Shown piece after piece: positions 37,290 to 50,278 of a stretch of DNA of 64,000 nt; the first letter of the stretch is position 1, and every line of letters begins with the position of its first letter. A program made the position numbers and the translations under genes. The notes under the pieces were generated by a model, which had not been told where the DNA came from, made no database searches, and was given only the letters and a program-made list of their open reading frames with translations. The stretch lies in the NCBI GenBank assembly GCA_008973525.1, contig WACJ01000551.1, positions 434,001 to 498,000 of the forward strand, written 5' to 3'. The DNA is from Stenopsyche tienmushanensis. Lineage: Eukaryota; Arthropoda; Insecta; Trichoptera; Stenopsychidae.

Positions 37290-37416
37290 AGCAATATTAT
37301 TTATTATATTCAGAGACTATTAAGAAAAAAATGTGATCTCTAACATGGCTGAGGGATGCGATAAAAATGTCAACAACGTCATTAATATTTTGGATGCGAA
37401 TTTCTTTTATACAAAG
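37290..37416 (+). other. Exon-like module E1, copy g
   Basis: Acceptor TTCTCATTGCAG and donor TACAAAG|GTACGTAATTAGG are both strong. The body starts AGCAATATTATTTATTATATTC and contains no long frame. Confidence 0.5.
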
Positions 37417-37670
37417 GTACGTAATTAGGTTAATTAATCCTGATTTATTTAGCTACTGCATGCATGTAATTATATGTCGTCTAATAAGTATTCATGTAGT
37501 AAATCCCAAGGTTTAAACATCCAATGACAAAACTAATAAAAGCATAAATACTGAATTATTAAAATTTGAAAAACCACGTCACTGCGTCTGAATCAATAAA
37601 AGATGATAGATAATGGAATTGGCTTTCAAACATTATATTTGTATCATGTTGTGAAATTATTTTAATACCA

Positions 37671-37928
37671 ATGGCATTGGATTTTAAAGTATTTAAACTT
37701 AATTTTGTTATGAATTTGTTCAGTAATTTTGTGGAAATTCTTTTACAATCTTAGTGTTCTTATAGCAATGTTGTTCTGAAGAGACAATATTCTTAAAATC
37801 CAATGTCATCCCCGCGCTGGACTGTCACGGCGTATGGGGGGCGTCCCACGGGTGGTGGATGTGGGAACGGTTGGGAGACTTGACAAAGTCTTTCAGCTAA
37901 GGCTTGAGGCTTCGCTAACCAACGACAG
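37671..37928 (+). repeat. Family B element 9 (covarying distal hairpin)
   Basis: Arms ATGGCATTGGATTTT and AAAATCCAATGTCAT (37795). The distal hairpin is AGGC...GCTT where most copies have GGGC...GCCC. Both sides changed: one G:C became A:U and one became G:U. First hairpin has an added G:U. Confidence 0.92.
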
Positions 37929-38474
37929 TTTTATCCAGGGGTCCATTTTTTTTATGTTCCCCTTTCTTTCGAGCATGAAAAATGAATACATTCATCAAAT
38001 CGTAGATCATAGAGAGATCTTTAATATTGAGAATCTGGGAAAAAATTGGTTAAATCTTAAAAACAGCAGATAGTAAGCTTCTTTTTTAGATCTGATTTAA
38101 AATTACTCCATGACATCCTTTTAAATGGGAAAATATAAAGGATTTTTTAAAATAAGTTGATCAGTCAAATATTTTGTTAAAATAACCATACTGTTGCAGA
38201 TCGCATTGAACTGAACTAGGTTAGAACATTTTTTTATACTGTGAAATGAGACTTTAAATTATAATCTTACCGTGAATTTGTATTAATTATTTTGTTTCAG
38301 TTTGCAATAATAATAAATACTCAAAACACTTCAAAGAGAATACGAGTACTACAGAATCATTATTTTCATTCAAATTTGAATCACTAGTAAGTATAAGCTC
38401 TCTAATGAACTGCATTATTTTACAGAATATTAGAATTGTATACATGATTTTTAAAATGTATATTCGCATTGCAG

Positions 38475-38557
38475 AATAATGATATATATTATATTCTGAA
38501 GTTATGAAAGAAGTATCAGCGATACAACGAGAGTTTGCATGCATTTTTAAAAAATAG
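38475..38557 (+). other. Exon-like module E1, copy h
   Basis: Acceptor TTCGCATTGCAG; body AATAATGATATATATTATATTC and GAAGTATCAGCGATACAACG; end AAAATAG|GTAAAGT. All three plus frames have stops, so it is not coding. Confidence 0.5.
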
Positions 38558-38783
38558 GTAAAGTATTGGGTTAATAGGTGACTATTTATTTTGTTTTTAC
38601 ATATGTAAGGTTATTATTAAATTGAAATAATCAAATTGTAAGAAGTGTTCAATAAGGCATTATTTTTATCATAATACAAAAACCAAGAAATAAAAAATAA
38701 CATGTTAAAATCTTAGCTTGCTCAGAATTATTAAGATATGTATACAAGAAAATATATTTTCGCAAGATACTCATATTAGGTAA

Positions 38784-39046
38784 ATGGCTTTGGATTTTAA
38801 AGAATTTTTAATCGCCTTTAAAACACAAGGATTTTTGACATTTTAGCACTTATGCTTGAACTACTTTTAAAATGTTAATATCCATAGACAAATTTTGTGT
38901 TGATTTATTTTTAAAATCCAATGTCATCCCCGCGCTGGACTGTCACGGCGTATGGGGGGCGTCCCACGGGTGGTGGATGTGGGAACGGTTGGGAGACATA
39001 ACAAAGTCTTCCAGCTAGGGTTTGAGACCCCGCTAACCAACGACAG
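38784..39046 (+). repeat. Family B element 10 (GGGT/ACCC hairpin)
   Basis: Arms ATGGCTTTGGATTTT and AAAATCCAATGTCAT (38913). The distal hairpin is GGGT-TTGAG-ACCC: the fourth pair is U:A instead of C:G, with both sides changed. Start of the segmental duplication unit 1. Confidence 0.92.
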
Positions 39047-39194
39047 AGTCTCTTAGAGACATATTTTCTAAATATTTGACCGATCGTAAGATACTTTTGG
39101 TCATAAGATTTGAAATTTGGCAATTTTTCAAACCTTAATATGATGATATAATTGAATACATCATACAGAATCTATTGCCTCTAATCGAATATTG

Positions 39195-40305
39195 TCCAAA
39201 TATGACTGTATTGTAACGGAGCGCCATGTCAGAGCTGTAATTTTGATGGAATCAGGTGATTTCAATGTTCAATGTTATGAAATGAGACATTTGTTCAATG
39301 ACTATAAATATGTAACATTGCTTATTGATTTTGTAGCATGCAGAAACAATAAGGTCTCAGATGCACTAAACTGCTAATGAGTGATGCAGAATTGTCACGT
39401 TCACTTTGAGCCTGAATTTTAATAACTTGTGAGTATAAAACATCCAATTAAATTGTTTGTTTCCGTTAATTAGGTATTAAGTCCAATCAGATATTTCCAT
39501 AGCAAATACATTTTGTTTGAGGATATCTGCAATAAGGTAAGTCAGATTAATTGATGGCGTTATGCAAAAATATTGATTGCAATCTCGTTTGTGTCAAATA
39601 ATTTCGACAATGTTTTTATAAAATAAGCAATTAATTTGGATTCAAATTCATTTTCATCATATCAAAGTTTTGAAAATCTCAGTTGTAAATATTATTTTAA
39701 TGAATGTTGTGTTTATATAGAATCAGTAGCTCACAAATTGAATGATTACAAAAACCGTTAGTTTCATGAAAAAAAAACTGAATGGTTGTTATAAATTGTA
39801 TTTCTTATTCTTGTTGAATAAAAAATACTGTAAAATATATGCTAAATTTTTTACCACCCAGTACATTTGATGATATTTCCAAATCGATGGCGATTATCAG
39901 TACGTATATTTTTATTGAGATATAAATCATTATGAGAGTTAAAGCGACATTATTTTTACAGGATTCCTGAAAGATTTTCGAGTTCCTGTATTGCTGGATC
40001 AAATTGGTTCCTCAATTAATACCACGCAAGTTTATTGCAGAGACTCACAATGGGACTATAATTGGGTCAGGTACGATAAATTATCAAGTTATGGTCTATT
40101 GTTTTAATTTAATTAATCAAAATTTATTAAAACTATCTATTTATTTTCGATTTTTAGTATTGATCTAGTATCAATTGCACGAAAATCTATTGTAAGTATT
40201 ACAGAATTTTCCAAATAGTCCTGAACGATCCTTCCAACTCTTCGTCGTTCATCTTTTGGGCGATGCATCATGACCAAATCGCATTTCAAATTGAATCGTC
40301 GGTAA
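39195..40305 (+). other. Exon-like modules in duplication unit 1
   Basis: A series of short modules has splice-type borders: GATGGAATCAG|GTGATTTC near 39256, GGATATCTGCAATAAG|GTAAGTCAG ending 39536, TTTTTACAG|GATTCCTGAAAG starting 39962, TGGGTCAG|GTACGATAA near 40070, and AATCGTCG|GTAAGTATATGA near 40303. They are repeated at 46400-47510 and 51530-52600. No continuous coding frame joins them. Confidence 0.45.
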
Positions 40306-40951
40306 GTATATGACTTTAAATTTAAAGTATATATTAAATTATCTCGATCAGCCCTCTTATTATTTGCAAGTGATGGTATCATTGGATCTACTGTTGATCC
40401 AGTGAGGTAATTCATGAGCTATGCTCATAAAAGTTCTGATTACCACTGTATTAACAAACGTGGTGAACGATATCATCACTTTAACATCACTTTAACACTT
40501 TTAAAGTTTTCTGAAATTTTTAACATGATTTTAATGATAATTAATGATTTTTTTCTATTTACAATTATGTTTGTATGTACCATTTGTAATGAATTTCTAT
40601 TAATATCTCTTCTCTAATGAAATATTGTGATTTTTTTTAGAAATGCCTTTAACAATATACTAAAATTACGTATTTTAATATTTACAGCATTATTGCATAA
40701 ATATTGATTTCTTACTAATATCCTTTTTTGCAGAATTATTGTATAAATATTGATTTCTTATTAATATCCTTTTTTTGCAGCATTAATATATAAAAATTAT
40801 ATCATTATTTATTTTCAATCGACAATATTAATAATTTTTACAGAAACTCTAATCGCCAAGTGCTAAACGCCGAATGATTTTTTTCTCTTTTTATTTTTAT
40901 AAGAGGTTTCTTTTCATAGAATAATGATATTTTAATCAAAATCAATAGAAA

Positions 40952-41231
40952 ATGGCATTGGATTTTGAAGAATTTAAACAACTTTTTAACGTCATAAAGC
41001 GTCAGCTTTTTTATACTGTAATTAAATCAATTAATTTTACTGAAAATCTATTCAGCTAATCATCCATGACGCAATATTGTGCTAAAAATGATTTTTCTTA
41101 AAATCCAATGTCATCCCCGCGCTGGACTGTCACGGCGTATGGGGGGCGTCCCACGGGTGGTGGATGTGGGAACGGTTGGGAGACTTAAAAGTCTTCCAGC
41201 TAGGGCTTGATGCTCCGCTAACCAACGACAG
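40952..41231 (+). repeat. Family B element 11
   Basis: Arms ATGGCATTGGATTTT and AAAATCCAATGTCAT (41100). First hairpin shortened to GGGAGACT-TAAA-AGTCTTCC by loss within the loop, the stem kept. Distal hairpin GGGC...GCTC (G:U). Confidence 0.92.
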
Positions 41232-41239
41232 ATTTATCC

Positions 41240-42140
41240 AAGTCCTTTTTCCAATGGTCCTTCTTGTGTTTTTTTTTTGAGTAAAAATTGACGTTTACCA
41301 ATTTCCTTCAATAATTCTTAAATGAAGGAACTTCACGAAGATGCTGCATTTTGGATCAAATTATGTGAGTCACATTATTTTAAAGGAGACTTTCAATAAA
41401 ATCTTGCAGTTGTTTATAAACAGTGGTACACTTACGTTTAACGTTATCGAAGAAACCGCAAAAATTCAAGAACTTTCATACATTTTAGAGGGCCCCAGAA
41501 AGTTTTTGATCCATTGCGTAATTCAAGGGATCAAATAATATGCTCATTCTTTGAAATATTCGGTTTCACTTTTACGCGGCGTGTAGAAATCGTAATTGAA
41601 ATATCAATCTTCAATTGAAAAACAAGGCTGTTCTCTGCTTACATGCCGCGTAATAGTGAAATCCGAAGAATATTAGAATTTGTTCAAAGCTGAAAAACCA
41701 AATGGGATTCGGGGGATCTTAAATTGTATCAAGTGCTAAATCCGTCACCGATTATAAACATATAATTGTAATTGGTTTTTTTTTTGTTTGGGTTAGCTCA
41801 TTGCCAACCATTTTAACAAAGTTTTTAATAGCTGAAATATGTTTTAAAAATGTGGTCGCTAATCATACCACCTGCAAATTTGAACTCATGACGATTGAAT
41901 TACTGGTTTGACTGCTTAATCGCTGAATTACCTACAGATCTTAATTGGATTGCAGAAATACTATATCCACAAATGCTTAAAAAAGTCTCAGTATTATGAA
42001 GTTATATAAAATCCACATGTTTTACTTGCAATTGAGCAAGAATTATTTGTAAGTATTATATAATATAAGATGACAAATTAAGCAATTAACATTTATTTAA
42101 AGCCTTTAAATCTTCTCTGTCAATACATTTGAATTACATT
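41240..42140. other. Spacer without recognised gene, unit 1
   Basis: AT-rich; a 65-codon ORF at 41341-41538 is interrupted at its start in the unit 2 copy (48590), so it is unlikely to be a gene. Confidence 0.45.
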
Positions 42141-42150
42141 TTCATTGCAG

Positions 42151-42278
42151 AATAATGACCGCTATTTAATTGAAATACTGCGATGATAAAGTATTGATTT
42201 CAATTATATAATATATAATGATTGTGAGGAAGCTTCAGTAACAAAATAAGTATTTAGCTTGAAAATTTATGAAATATG
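42151..42278 (+). other. Exon-like module E1, copy i
   Basis: Acceptor TTTTCATTGCAG, body AATAATGACCGC..., donor GAAATATG|GTAAGTGATT. Duplicated at 49381-49508 with both splice-type signals intact. Confidence 0.55.
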
Positions 42279-42558
42279 GTAAGTGATTATAATTATGTCT
42301 ATTTTATGCCATTTGAGGATGAATATGCATTTGATTCATTTTAAATACTTGCAAAAAAAATTACTAGCATAAAATATATTGACACCCATGAAAATGTTTA
42401 ATTTTTGTCATAAATTCTATAAAAATGAAAATTTTATAAAATACGCTGTTTTAAATCTTAGTGGTATTGTTACAATTATGGCAAGAAACGTTGCTGTGTT
42501 AGAATAAATCTAAGATATTAGTGATAATCAAATAAGTTCATACTGTTATGAAATGTAA

Positions 42559-42788
42559 ATGTCATTGGATTTTAAAGAATTTAAATCAGATTACATGATT
42601 ATTTGGGTATTTTAGTATGCATAATGCAATTGTGTGCATTTCAAGCATTTCCTTAAAATCCAATGCCATCCCCGCGCTGGACTGTCACGGCGTATGGGGG
42701 GCGTCCCACGGGTGGTGGATGTGGGAACGGTTGGGAGACTTAACAAAGTCTTCCAGCTAGGGTTTGAGACCCCGCTAACCTACGACAG
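42559..42788 (+). repeat. Family B element 12
   Basis: Arms ATGTCATTGGATTTT and AAAATCCAATGCCAT (42655), one mismatch. Distal hairpin GGGT-TTGAG-ACCC. Ends CTACGACAG. Confidence 0.92.
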
Positions 42789-43040
42789 TTGTTTCAGGTC
42801 TCTCTCGGTCTCGGTCCGGTCAAATATTCTCATACAAAAAACGGGATTGGAACGATCCGATAGTGTGAATACTCTGATTGTTTCTTGTGTAAGAATATTT
42901 GATTGGACCGAGATCGGAGCGAGATCGAACCGTTACTGGCACCATAGTGTGGATCGGACCTAAAAGTCTCATATAGCATTTAGTGCTAATGGGACTTTAG
43001 CGCTCTTTGCCATTATTTCTAACTTATATTTTTATTGCAG

Positions 43041-43173
43041 AAGAAAGATATCTATGATATGAAAAGCTATGAATGTGATGTTCAATTCATTTCAATAGAC
43101 GTAAGGATGCTAAGAGGAAAGATTAAAGGATTCGCCACACAACAAATATTTTATTAAGGATATCTGATAATAG
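43041..43173 (+). other. Exon-like module E1, copy j
   Basis: Acceptor TTTTTATTGCAG, body AAGAAAGATATC...GGATATCTGATAATAG, donor |GTATATTG. Duplicated at 50279-50411. Confidence 0.5.
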
Positions 43174-43416
43174 GTATATTGTTTTAGATATTTTATGTAG
43201 TTTTTATGAGCATGTGTATCTTATTACTTTCATAAGAAATTATCTCTAGGTATTAATATATTAATAGAATCGATGTGTTTTAAATTGTAAGAACCAATAA
43301 TAGTAAAATATGTCATTATATATTGTTAAAAATGAAAAAGAATCCGCTACTTAATAACCAAAAGTCACTTTCGTAAATAAATGTAATATGACTTTGAGTA
43401 TCCAGTTCTAGTTTTA

Positions 43417-43688
43417 ATGGCATTGGATTTAAAGAACTTTAATTCGCCTTTTATAACTTCAAATTTGTTTGGCACTTAAGCTTGAATTACTTTTAGAACA
43501 TTAATATCCATAGAGAAATTGTTGAAAAAAAAGTGTTAATGACGAACTATTTTTAAAATCCAATGTCATCCCCGCGCTGGACTGTCACGGCGTATGGGGG
43601 GCGTCCCACGGGTGGTGGATGTGGGAACGGTTGGGAGACATAACAAAGTCTTCCAGCTAGGGTTTGAGACCCCGCTAACCAACGACAG
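43417..43688 (+). repeat. Family B element 13
   Basis: Arms ATGGCATTGGATTT and AAATCCAATGTCAT (arm at 43555). Distal hairpin GGGT-TTGAG-ACCC, first hairpin GGGAGAC...GTCTTCC. Equivalent to elements 10 and 16. Confidence 0.92.
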
Positions 43689-43764
43689 AGTCTCTTAGAG
43701 ACATATTTTCTAAATATTTGACCGATCGTAAGATACTTTTGTACGACCAAGTGTTGGTATAGTG

Positions 43765-45862
43765 CAGGGGTCGGCAACCAGCGGCTCGCGAGCCACGTGC
43801 GGCTCTTTGGATGTGAATCTGCGGCTCTTTAGTTCCACACGAAATTTTCTACTTAAATAACCATCGCTCCCATTGAATTTGTTTGCTCAATTGTTTGTTA
43901 TTGAAGTACAAGTTAGCGTTGTAAGTAAATGTTAAATTGTTTCAATTTTTTACTTAAATAATAAGTGACTATCTTCTTATTTTTTTCTGTGGGAGGGGAA
44001 TCTTCGCAAGACACCCATTCTGGGTAATGTGGGATTAACGATTAACTCGTTCCTACCCACTAAACCCCTCCCTTGTTCTTCTCTGGCCCGCTGGTATTGT
44101 TTTACACATTACTTCAGGAGGTCAGTTAGTCTGGCCTTAGATTGGTCTTATTCTATTGTCGGAGAGGCGCTCTGCGTCTCACTCTCTCACTCCCCTCTTT
44201 GGCGCTCAGAATCTCTTCTACGTAGTTGCGCCAAAGGTTCCAGTTCTTCTTGCTTCCTATCATGCTGTGGACCATGTTATCAACGTTGAGCTCGATTACT
44301 CCGAGTGCTTGTTTCAGCAGTATTCTCTTGGGTGCCCAAGCCTCACAGCCAATGATGGTGTGCTCTGTGTCGTCGACCTCCGCTTGGCAGTGGTGGAACA
44401 TTGCGGATGGTTCTTTGCCAATCCGCTTCAGGTACGCACCGAAGCATCCATGCCCAGTGAGCACCTGAGTCAAGAGGTAGGTTGTTTCACCGTGTTCCCG
44501 GGCCCTCCACCGACTTATGACCGGGATAAGTCGATGGGTCCATCTTCCCTTGCTGGACTGATCCCATCTCCGTTGACAGGCTTCCCTCAGTTTCTGGTAA
44601 TGTTCGTTGCGATTTTTAGGATTTTCGTAGTCCAAGGCCCTCTTCTTTCCTTGGAGGTCCAGCGGGGGTATTCCAGCGATCACCAGCACCGCGTCTTCGG
44701 ACACTGTCCCTGTCGTTGGACCCTGGCGAGCTTCTTTCTGTTGGTGTCGCGTCTGAGCGACTCATGCCATATCGGGGCTCCGTACAGAAGGATCGAGTAT
44801 ATTACCTCGTTTATGGTACGTCTTCTGCACGGCTTTGGTCCTCTAATGTTGGGCATGAGCCGTCCAAGCTCGCTGGCCACCTTCTGCGCCTTCTATGCAG
44901 TTTCTTCTATGTGTTTGCTAAAGGTCAGCTTGTTATCCATGAGAATCCCGAGGTATCTCAGCGTTTTGCTGTATTCCACCTCGTTTCCTCCAATAACAAG
45001 CTGCTCGACTCTCAGTCTTCCCCGTCTGCTGCATATCATTGCCTCCGTTTTTTCGGACGCCAACTGCAAGCGATTATCCCGCATCCACGCTCGAATTCTG
45101 GCGAGGGCTTCGTTGCCCGTCACCTCCATTTCCCATGGATGCCGAGCCGTCACCAGCAGCGCGACGTCGTCCGCAAAGGCAATGAGTTCTGGTCCTGCAG
45201 GTAGTGCCATGTTTAGGTCACTGTTGTAGAGTACGTTCCAGAGGGTTGGTCCTAAAACGGACCCCTGCGGGACGCCCATCTCCAGTCTTCTCGTCAGGTC
45301 CATTTCGTTGTGATGGACATATCGGTCTTTGAAATAATCGCTTACTAGGTCTACTGCATACTGTGGAACTTCAAATTTTTCCTCCAAGGCTCCAACGATT
45401 AGCTCCCAGTTTGCGCTATTGAAAGTGTTTTTGATGTCCAGTGTGACCATCACAACGTAATTGCTTTGTTTAACCGAGCCTTTTCACGCCTTTCGGATGA
45501 TATCAGTTACACGTTTTATTGCTCCAAGCGTGGATCGCCTCGGTCTAAAGCCATACTGCCTGTCTGATAGTTTTCGTTCAATTCCTGGCTGGATTCTCTT
45601 CAACAGCATTGTTTCGAGGAGTTTTCCAAGACCGTCCAGCAATTAAGTAATTATCTAATAATACCACATATATATTATCTAATTTGTTGTTAAAAAACAC
45701 TTCTTATATATGAATAAATAGAAAAGTTATTTTTATCAAAAAACTTTATTTATGCGAGTACTATTTGTTGTTGGCAAGACATTTTTTGTGGCTCTTTAAA
45801 CACTTTGAAATTTGTAAATTGTAATTTTTGGCTCTTCCGATTCAAAAGGTTGCCGACCCCTG
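43765..45862. mobile_element. Non-autonomous hAT element carrying a nested R1 fragment
   Basis: Perfect 15-bp terminal inverted repeats CAGGGGTCGGCAACC and GGTTGCCGACCCCTG. The 8-bp target duplication GTATAGTG flanks it (43757-43764 and 45863-45870). The homologous site in unit 3 (about 50995) is uninterrupted. The element's own sequence, outside the R1 insert, is about 450 bp and has no transposase. Confidence 0.95.
43985..45647 (-). pseudogene. R1-type LINE, 5'-truncated, inserted in the hAT element
   Basis: On the minus strand, translation gives DGLGKLLETMLLKRIQPGI and YGFRPRRSTLGAIKRVTDII, then an in-frame TGA near 45485. The RT core follows from 45453: MVTLDIKNTFNSANWEL, MGVPQGSVLGPTLWNV and the catalytic FADDVALLV. 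The C-terminal region (44704-44153) has CHHxC-like FHHCQAEVDDTEHTIIGC. A frameshift separates the last two ORFs near 44690. Endonuclease and first ORF are absent. The long plus-strand ORF 44156-45229 is its antisense shadow. Confidence 0.92.
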
Positions 45863-46399
45863 GTATAGTGGATAAGATCCTGGACTCTTATTACAAAGGT
45901 TCGGGTTCAAATCCAGATTGTGGAAAAGTTTTTCACCGTACCAACACATTTGGGAGATCGGAAATATTAATATTTCTCATCGATCGTCTCGATCCAGGTT
46001 TACCCTGATTTCCTGGATTAGAAAAAGTAAATGCTGAGGCGATTAATGAAGTCGTGCAGGGACGCCCATTAGTGAGTGATTGAATTTGCAACAATAATTA
46101 AATTATCATTTATATATAATGATAATTTCGCTACTCACTCATAGATTCTCTCCTCTCCTACCTTTCCAAATAATCCTATCCTTACTTTACCACGTGTGGA
46201 AGGCAACGGGAAACACCACATTAAATCCTTTCCCTAGTAAAATCTCCTATGGAGATCGCATACGTCCGATGGTTCGGATATGGCACATTAAGAAGATACT
46301 TTTGGTCATAAGATTTGAAATTTGGCAATTTTTCAAACTTTAACATGATGATATAATTGAATACATCATACAGAATCTGTTGCCTCTAATCGAATATTG

Positions 46400-47510
46400 T
46401 CCAAATATGACTGTATTGTAACGGAGCGCCATATCAGAGCTGTAATTTTGATGGAATCAGGTGATTTCAATGTTCAATGTTATGAAATGAGATATTTGTT
46501 CAATGACTATAAATATGTAACATTGCTTATTGATTTTGTAGCATGCGGAAACAATAAGGTCTCAGATGCACTAAACTGCTAATGAGTGATGCAGAATTGT
46601 CACGTTCACTTTGAGCCTGAATTTTAATAACTTGTGAGTATAAAACATCCAATTAAATTGTTTGTTTCCGTTAATTAGGTATTAAGTCCAATCAGATATT
46701 TCCATAGCAAATACATTTTGTTTGAGGATATCTGCAATAAGGTAAGTCAGATTAATTGATGGCGTTATGCAAAAATATTGATTGCAATCTCGTTTGTGTC
46801 AAATAATTTCGACAATGTTTTTATAAAATAAGCAATTAATTTGGATTCAAATTCATTTTCATCATATCAAAGTTTTGAAAATCTCAGTTGTAAATATTAT
46901 TTTAATGAATGTTGTGTTTATATAGAATCAGTAGCTCACAAATTGAATGATTACAAAAACCGTTAGTTTCATGAAAAAAAAAACTGAATGGTTGTTATAA
47001 ATTGTATTTCTTATTCTTGTTGAATAAAAAATACTGTAAAATATATGCTAAATTTTTTACCACCCAGTACATTTGATGATATTTCCAAATCGATGGCGAT
47101 TATCAGTACGTATATTTTCATTGAGATATAAATCATTATGAGAGTTAAAGCGACATTATTTTTACAGGATTCCTGAAAGATTTTCGAGTTCCTGTATTGC
47201 TGGATCAAATTGGTTCCTCAATTAATACCACACAAGTTTATTGCAGAGACTCACAATGGGACTATAATTGGGTCAGGTACGATAAATTATCAAGTTATGA
47301 TCTATTGTTCTAATTTAATTAATCAAAATTTATTAAAACTATCTATTTATTTTCGATTTATAGTATTGATCTAGTATCAATTGCACGGAAATCTATTGTA
47401 AGTATTACAGAATTTTCCAAATAGTCCTGAACGATCCTTCCAACTCTTCGTCGTTCATCTTTTGGGCGATGCATCATGACCAAATCGCATTTCAAATTGA
47501 ATCGTCGGTA
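46400..47510 (+). other. Exon-like modules in duplication unit 2
   Basis: Copy of 39195-40305 with few substitutions. The same splice-type borders are present: ends at GGAATCAG|GTGATT, CAATAAG|GTAAGTCAG, TTACAG|GATTCC, GGGTCAG|GTACGA and CGTCG|GTAAGTA. Confidence 0.45.
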
Positions 47511-48157
47511 AGTATATGACTTTAAATTTAAAGTATATATTAAATTATCTCGATCAGCCCTCTTATTATTTGCAAGTGATGGTATCATTGGATCTACTGT
47601 TGATCCAGTGAGGTAATTCATGAGCTATGCTCATAAAAGTTCTGATTACCACTGTATTAACAAATGTGGTGAACGATATCATCACTTTAACATCACTATA
47701 ACACTTTTAAGGTTTTCTGAAATTTTTAACATGATTTTAATGATAATTAATGATTTTTTTCTATTTACAATTATGTTTGTATGTACCATTTGTAATGAAT
47801 TTCTATTAATTTCTCTTCTCTAATGAAATATTGTGATTTTTTTTAGAAATGCCTTTAACAATATACTAAAATTACATATTTTAATATTTACAGCATTATT
47901 GCATAAATATTGATTTCTTACTAATATCCTTTTTTGCAGAATTATTGTATAAATATTGATTTCTTATTAATATCCTTTTTTTGCAGCATTAATATATAAA
48001 AATTTTATCATTATTTATTTTCAATCGACAATATTAATAATTTTTACAGAAACTCTAATCGCCAAGTGCTAAACGCCGAATGAATTTTTTCTCTTTTTAT
48101 TTTTATAAGAGGTTTCTTTTCATAGAATAATCATATTTTAATCAAAATCAATAGAAA

Positions 48158-48437
48158 ATGGCATTGGATTTTGAAGAATTTAAACAACTTTTTAACGTCA
48201 TACAGCGTCAGCTTTTTTATACTGTAATTAAATCAATTATTTTTACTGAAAATCTATTCAGCTAATCATCCATGACGCAATATTGTGCTAAAAATGATTT
48301 TTCTTAAAATCCAATGTCATCCCCGCGCTGGACTGTCACGGCGTATGGGGGGCGTCCCACGGGTGGTGGATGTGGGAACGGTTGGGAGACTTAAAAGTCT
48401 TCCAGCTAGGGCTTGATGCTCCGCTAACCAACGACAG
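48158..48437 (+). repeat. Family B element 14
   Basis: Equivalent of element 11: arms ATGGCATTGGATTTT and AAAATCCAATGTCAT (48306), the shortened first hairpin GGGAGACT-TAAA-AGTCTTCC and distal GGGC...GCTC. Confidence 0.92.
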
Positions 48438-49380
48438 ATTTATCCAAGTCCTTTTTCCAATGGCCCTTCCTGTGTTTTTTATTTATTTGTACATATGTAA
48501 ATTTCATTTGAGTAAAAATTGACGTTTACCAATTTCCTTCAATAATCCTAAAATGAAGGAACTTCACGAAGATACTGTATTTTGGATCAAATAATGTGAG
48601 TAACATTATTTTAAAGGAGACTTTTAATAAAATCTTGCAGTTGTTTATAAACAGTAGTACACTTACGTTTAACGTTATCGAAGAAACCGCAAAAATTCAA
48701 GAACTTTCATACATTTTAGAGGGCCCCAGAAAGTTTTTGATCCATTGCGTAATTCAAGGGATCAAATAATATGCTCATTCTTTGAAATATTCGGTTTCAC
48801 TTTTACGCGGCGTGTAGAAATCGTAATTGAAATATCAATCTTCAATTGAAAAACAAGGCTGTTCTCTGCTTACATGCCGCGTAATAGTGAAATCCGAAGA
48901 ATATTAGAATTTGTTCAAAGCTGAAAAACCAAATGGGATTCAGGGGATCTTAAATTGTATCAAGTGCTAAATCCGTCACCGATTATAAACATATAATTGT
49001 AATTGGGTTTTTTTTGTTTGGGTTAGCTCATTGCCAACCATTTTAACAAAGTTTTTAAAAGCTGAAATATGTTTTAAAAATGTGGTCGCTAATCATACCA
49101 CCTGCAAATTTGAACTCATGACGATTGAATTACTGGTTTGACTGCTTAATCGCTGAATTACCTACAGATCTTAATTGGATTGCAGAAATACTATATCCAC
49201 AAATGCTTAAAAAAGTCTCAGTATTATGAAGTTATATAAAATCCACATGTTTTACTTGCAATTGAGCAAGAATTATTTGTAAGTATTATATAATATAAGA
49301 TGACAAATTAAGCAATTAACATTTATTTAAAGCCTTTAAATCTTCTCTGTCAATACATTTGAATTACATTTTCATTGCAG

Positions 49381-49508
49381 AATAATGACCGCTATTTAAT
49401 TGAAATACTACGATGATAAAGTATTGATTTCAATTATATAATATATAATGATGGTGAGGAAGCTTCAGTAACAAAATAAGTATTTAGCTTGAAAATTTAT
49501 GAAATATG
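49381..49508 (+). other. Exon-like module E1, copy k
   Basis: Duplicate of 42151-42278 with both borders conserved. Confidence 0.55.
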
Positions 49509-49788
49509 GTAAGTGATTATAATTATGTCTATTTTATGCCATTTGAGGATGAATATGCATTTGATTCATTTTAAATACTTGCAAAAAAATTTACTAGCAT
49601 AAAATATATTGACACCCATGAAAATGTTTAATTTTTGTCATAAATTCTATAAAAATTTAAATTCTATAAAATACGTTGTTTTAAATCTTGGTGGTATTGT
49701 TACAATTATGGCAAGAAATGTTACTGTGTTAGAATAAATCTAAGATATTAGTGATAATCAAATAAGTTCATACTGTTATGAAATGTAA

Positions 49789-50026
49789 ATGTCATTGGAT
49801 TTTAAAGAATTTAAATCAGATTACATAATTATTTGGCAATTTGGGTATTTTAGTATGCATAATGCAATTGTGTGCATTTCAAGCATTTCCTTAAAATCCA
49901 ATGCCATCCCCGCGCTGGACTGTCACGGCGTATGGGGGGCGTCCCACGGGTGGTGGATGTGGGAACGGTTGGGAGACTTAACAAAGTCTTCCAGCTAGGG
50001 TTTGAGACCCCGCTAACCTACGACAG
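49789..50026 (+). repeat. Family B element 15
   Basis: Equivalent of element 12: arms ATGTCATTGGATTTT and AAAATCCAATGCCAT (49893), distal GGGT-TTGAG-ACCC. Confidence 0.92.
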
Positions 50027-50278
50027 TTGTTTCAGGTCTCTCTCGGTCTCGGTCCGGCCAAATATTCTCATACAAAAAACGGGATTGGAACGATCCGATA
50101 GTGTGAATACTCTGATTGTTTCTTGTGTAAGAATATTTGATTGGACCGAGATCAGAGCGAGATCGAACCGTTACTGGCACCATAGTGTGGATCGGGCCTA
50201 AAAGTCTCATATAGCATTTAGTGCTAATGGGACTTTAGCGTTCTTTGCCATTATTTCTAACTTATATTTTTATTGCAG

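Larger units (their letters stand above)
43742..46292 (+). mobile_element. tRNA-derived SINE interrupted by a hAT element
   Basis: The SINE begins with a tRNA-like head: A-box-like TGGTATAGTGG (interrupted here) and B-box-like GGTTCAAATCC. A body follows with GTCTCGATCCAGGTTTACCC and GGAAGGCAACGGGAAAC. Flanking AAGATACTTTTG (43730-43741 and 46293-46304) is its target duplication; the same site is empty in unit 1 at 39088-39099. A hAT element (43765-45862) splits the head. Confidence 0.88.

Noticed and set aside
44156..45229. 357-codon plus-strand ORF as a gene
   Set aside because: It is the antisense shadow of the R1 reverse transcriptase on the minus strand, which has the FADD and PQGS motifs.
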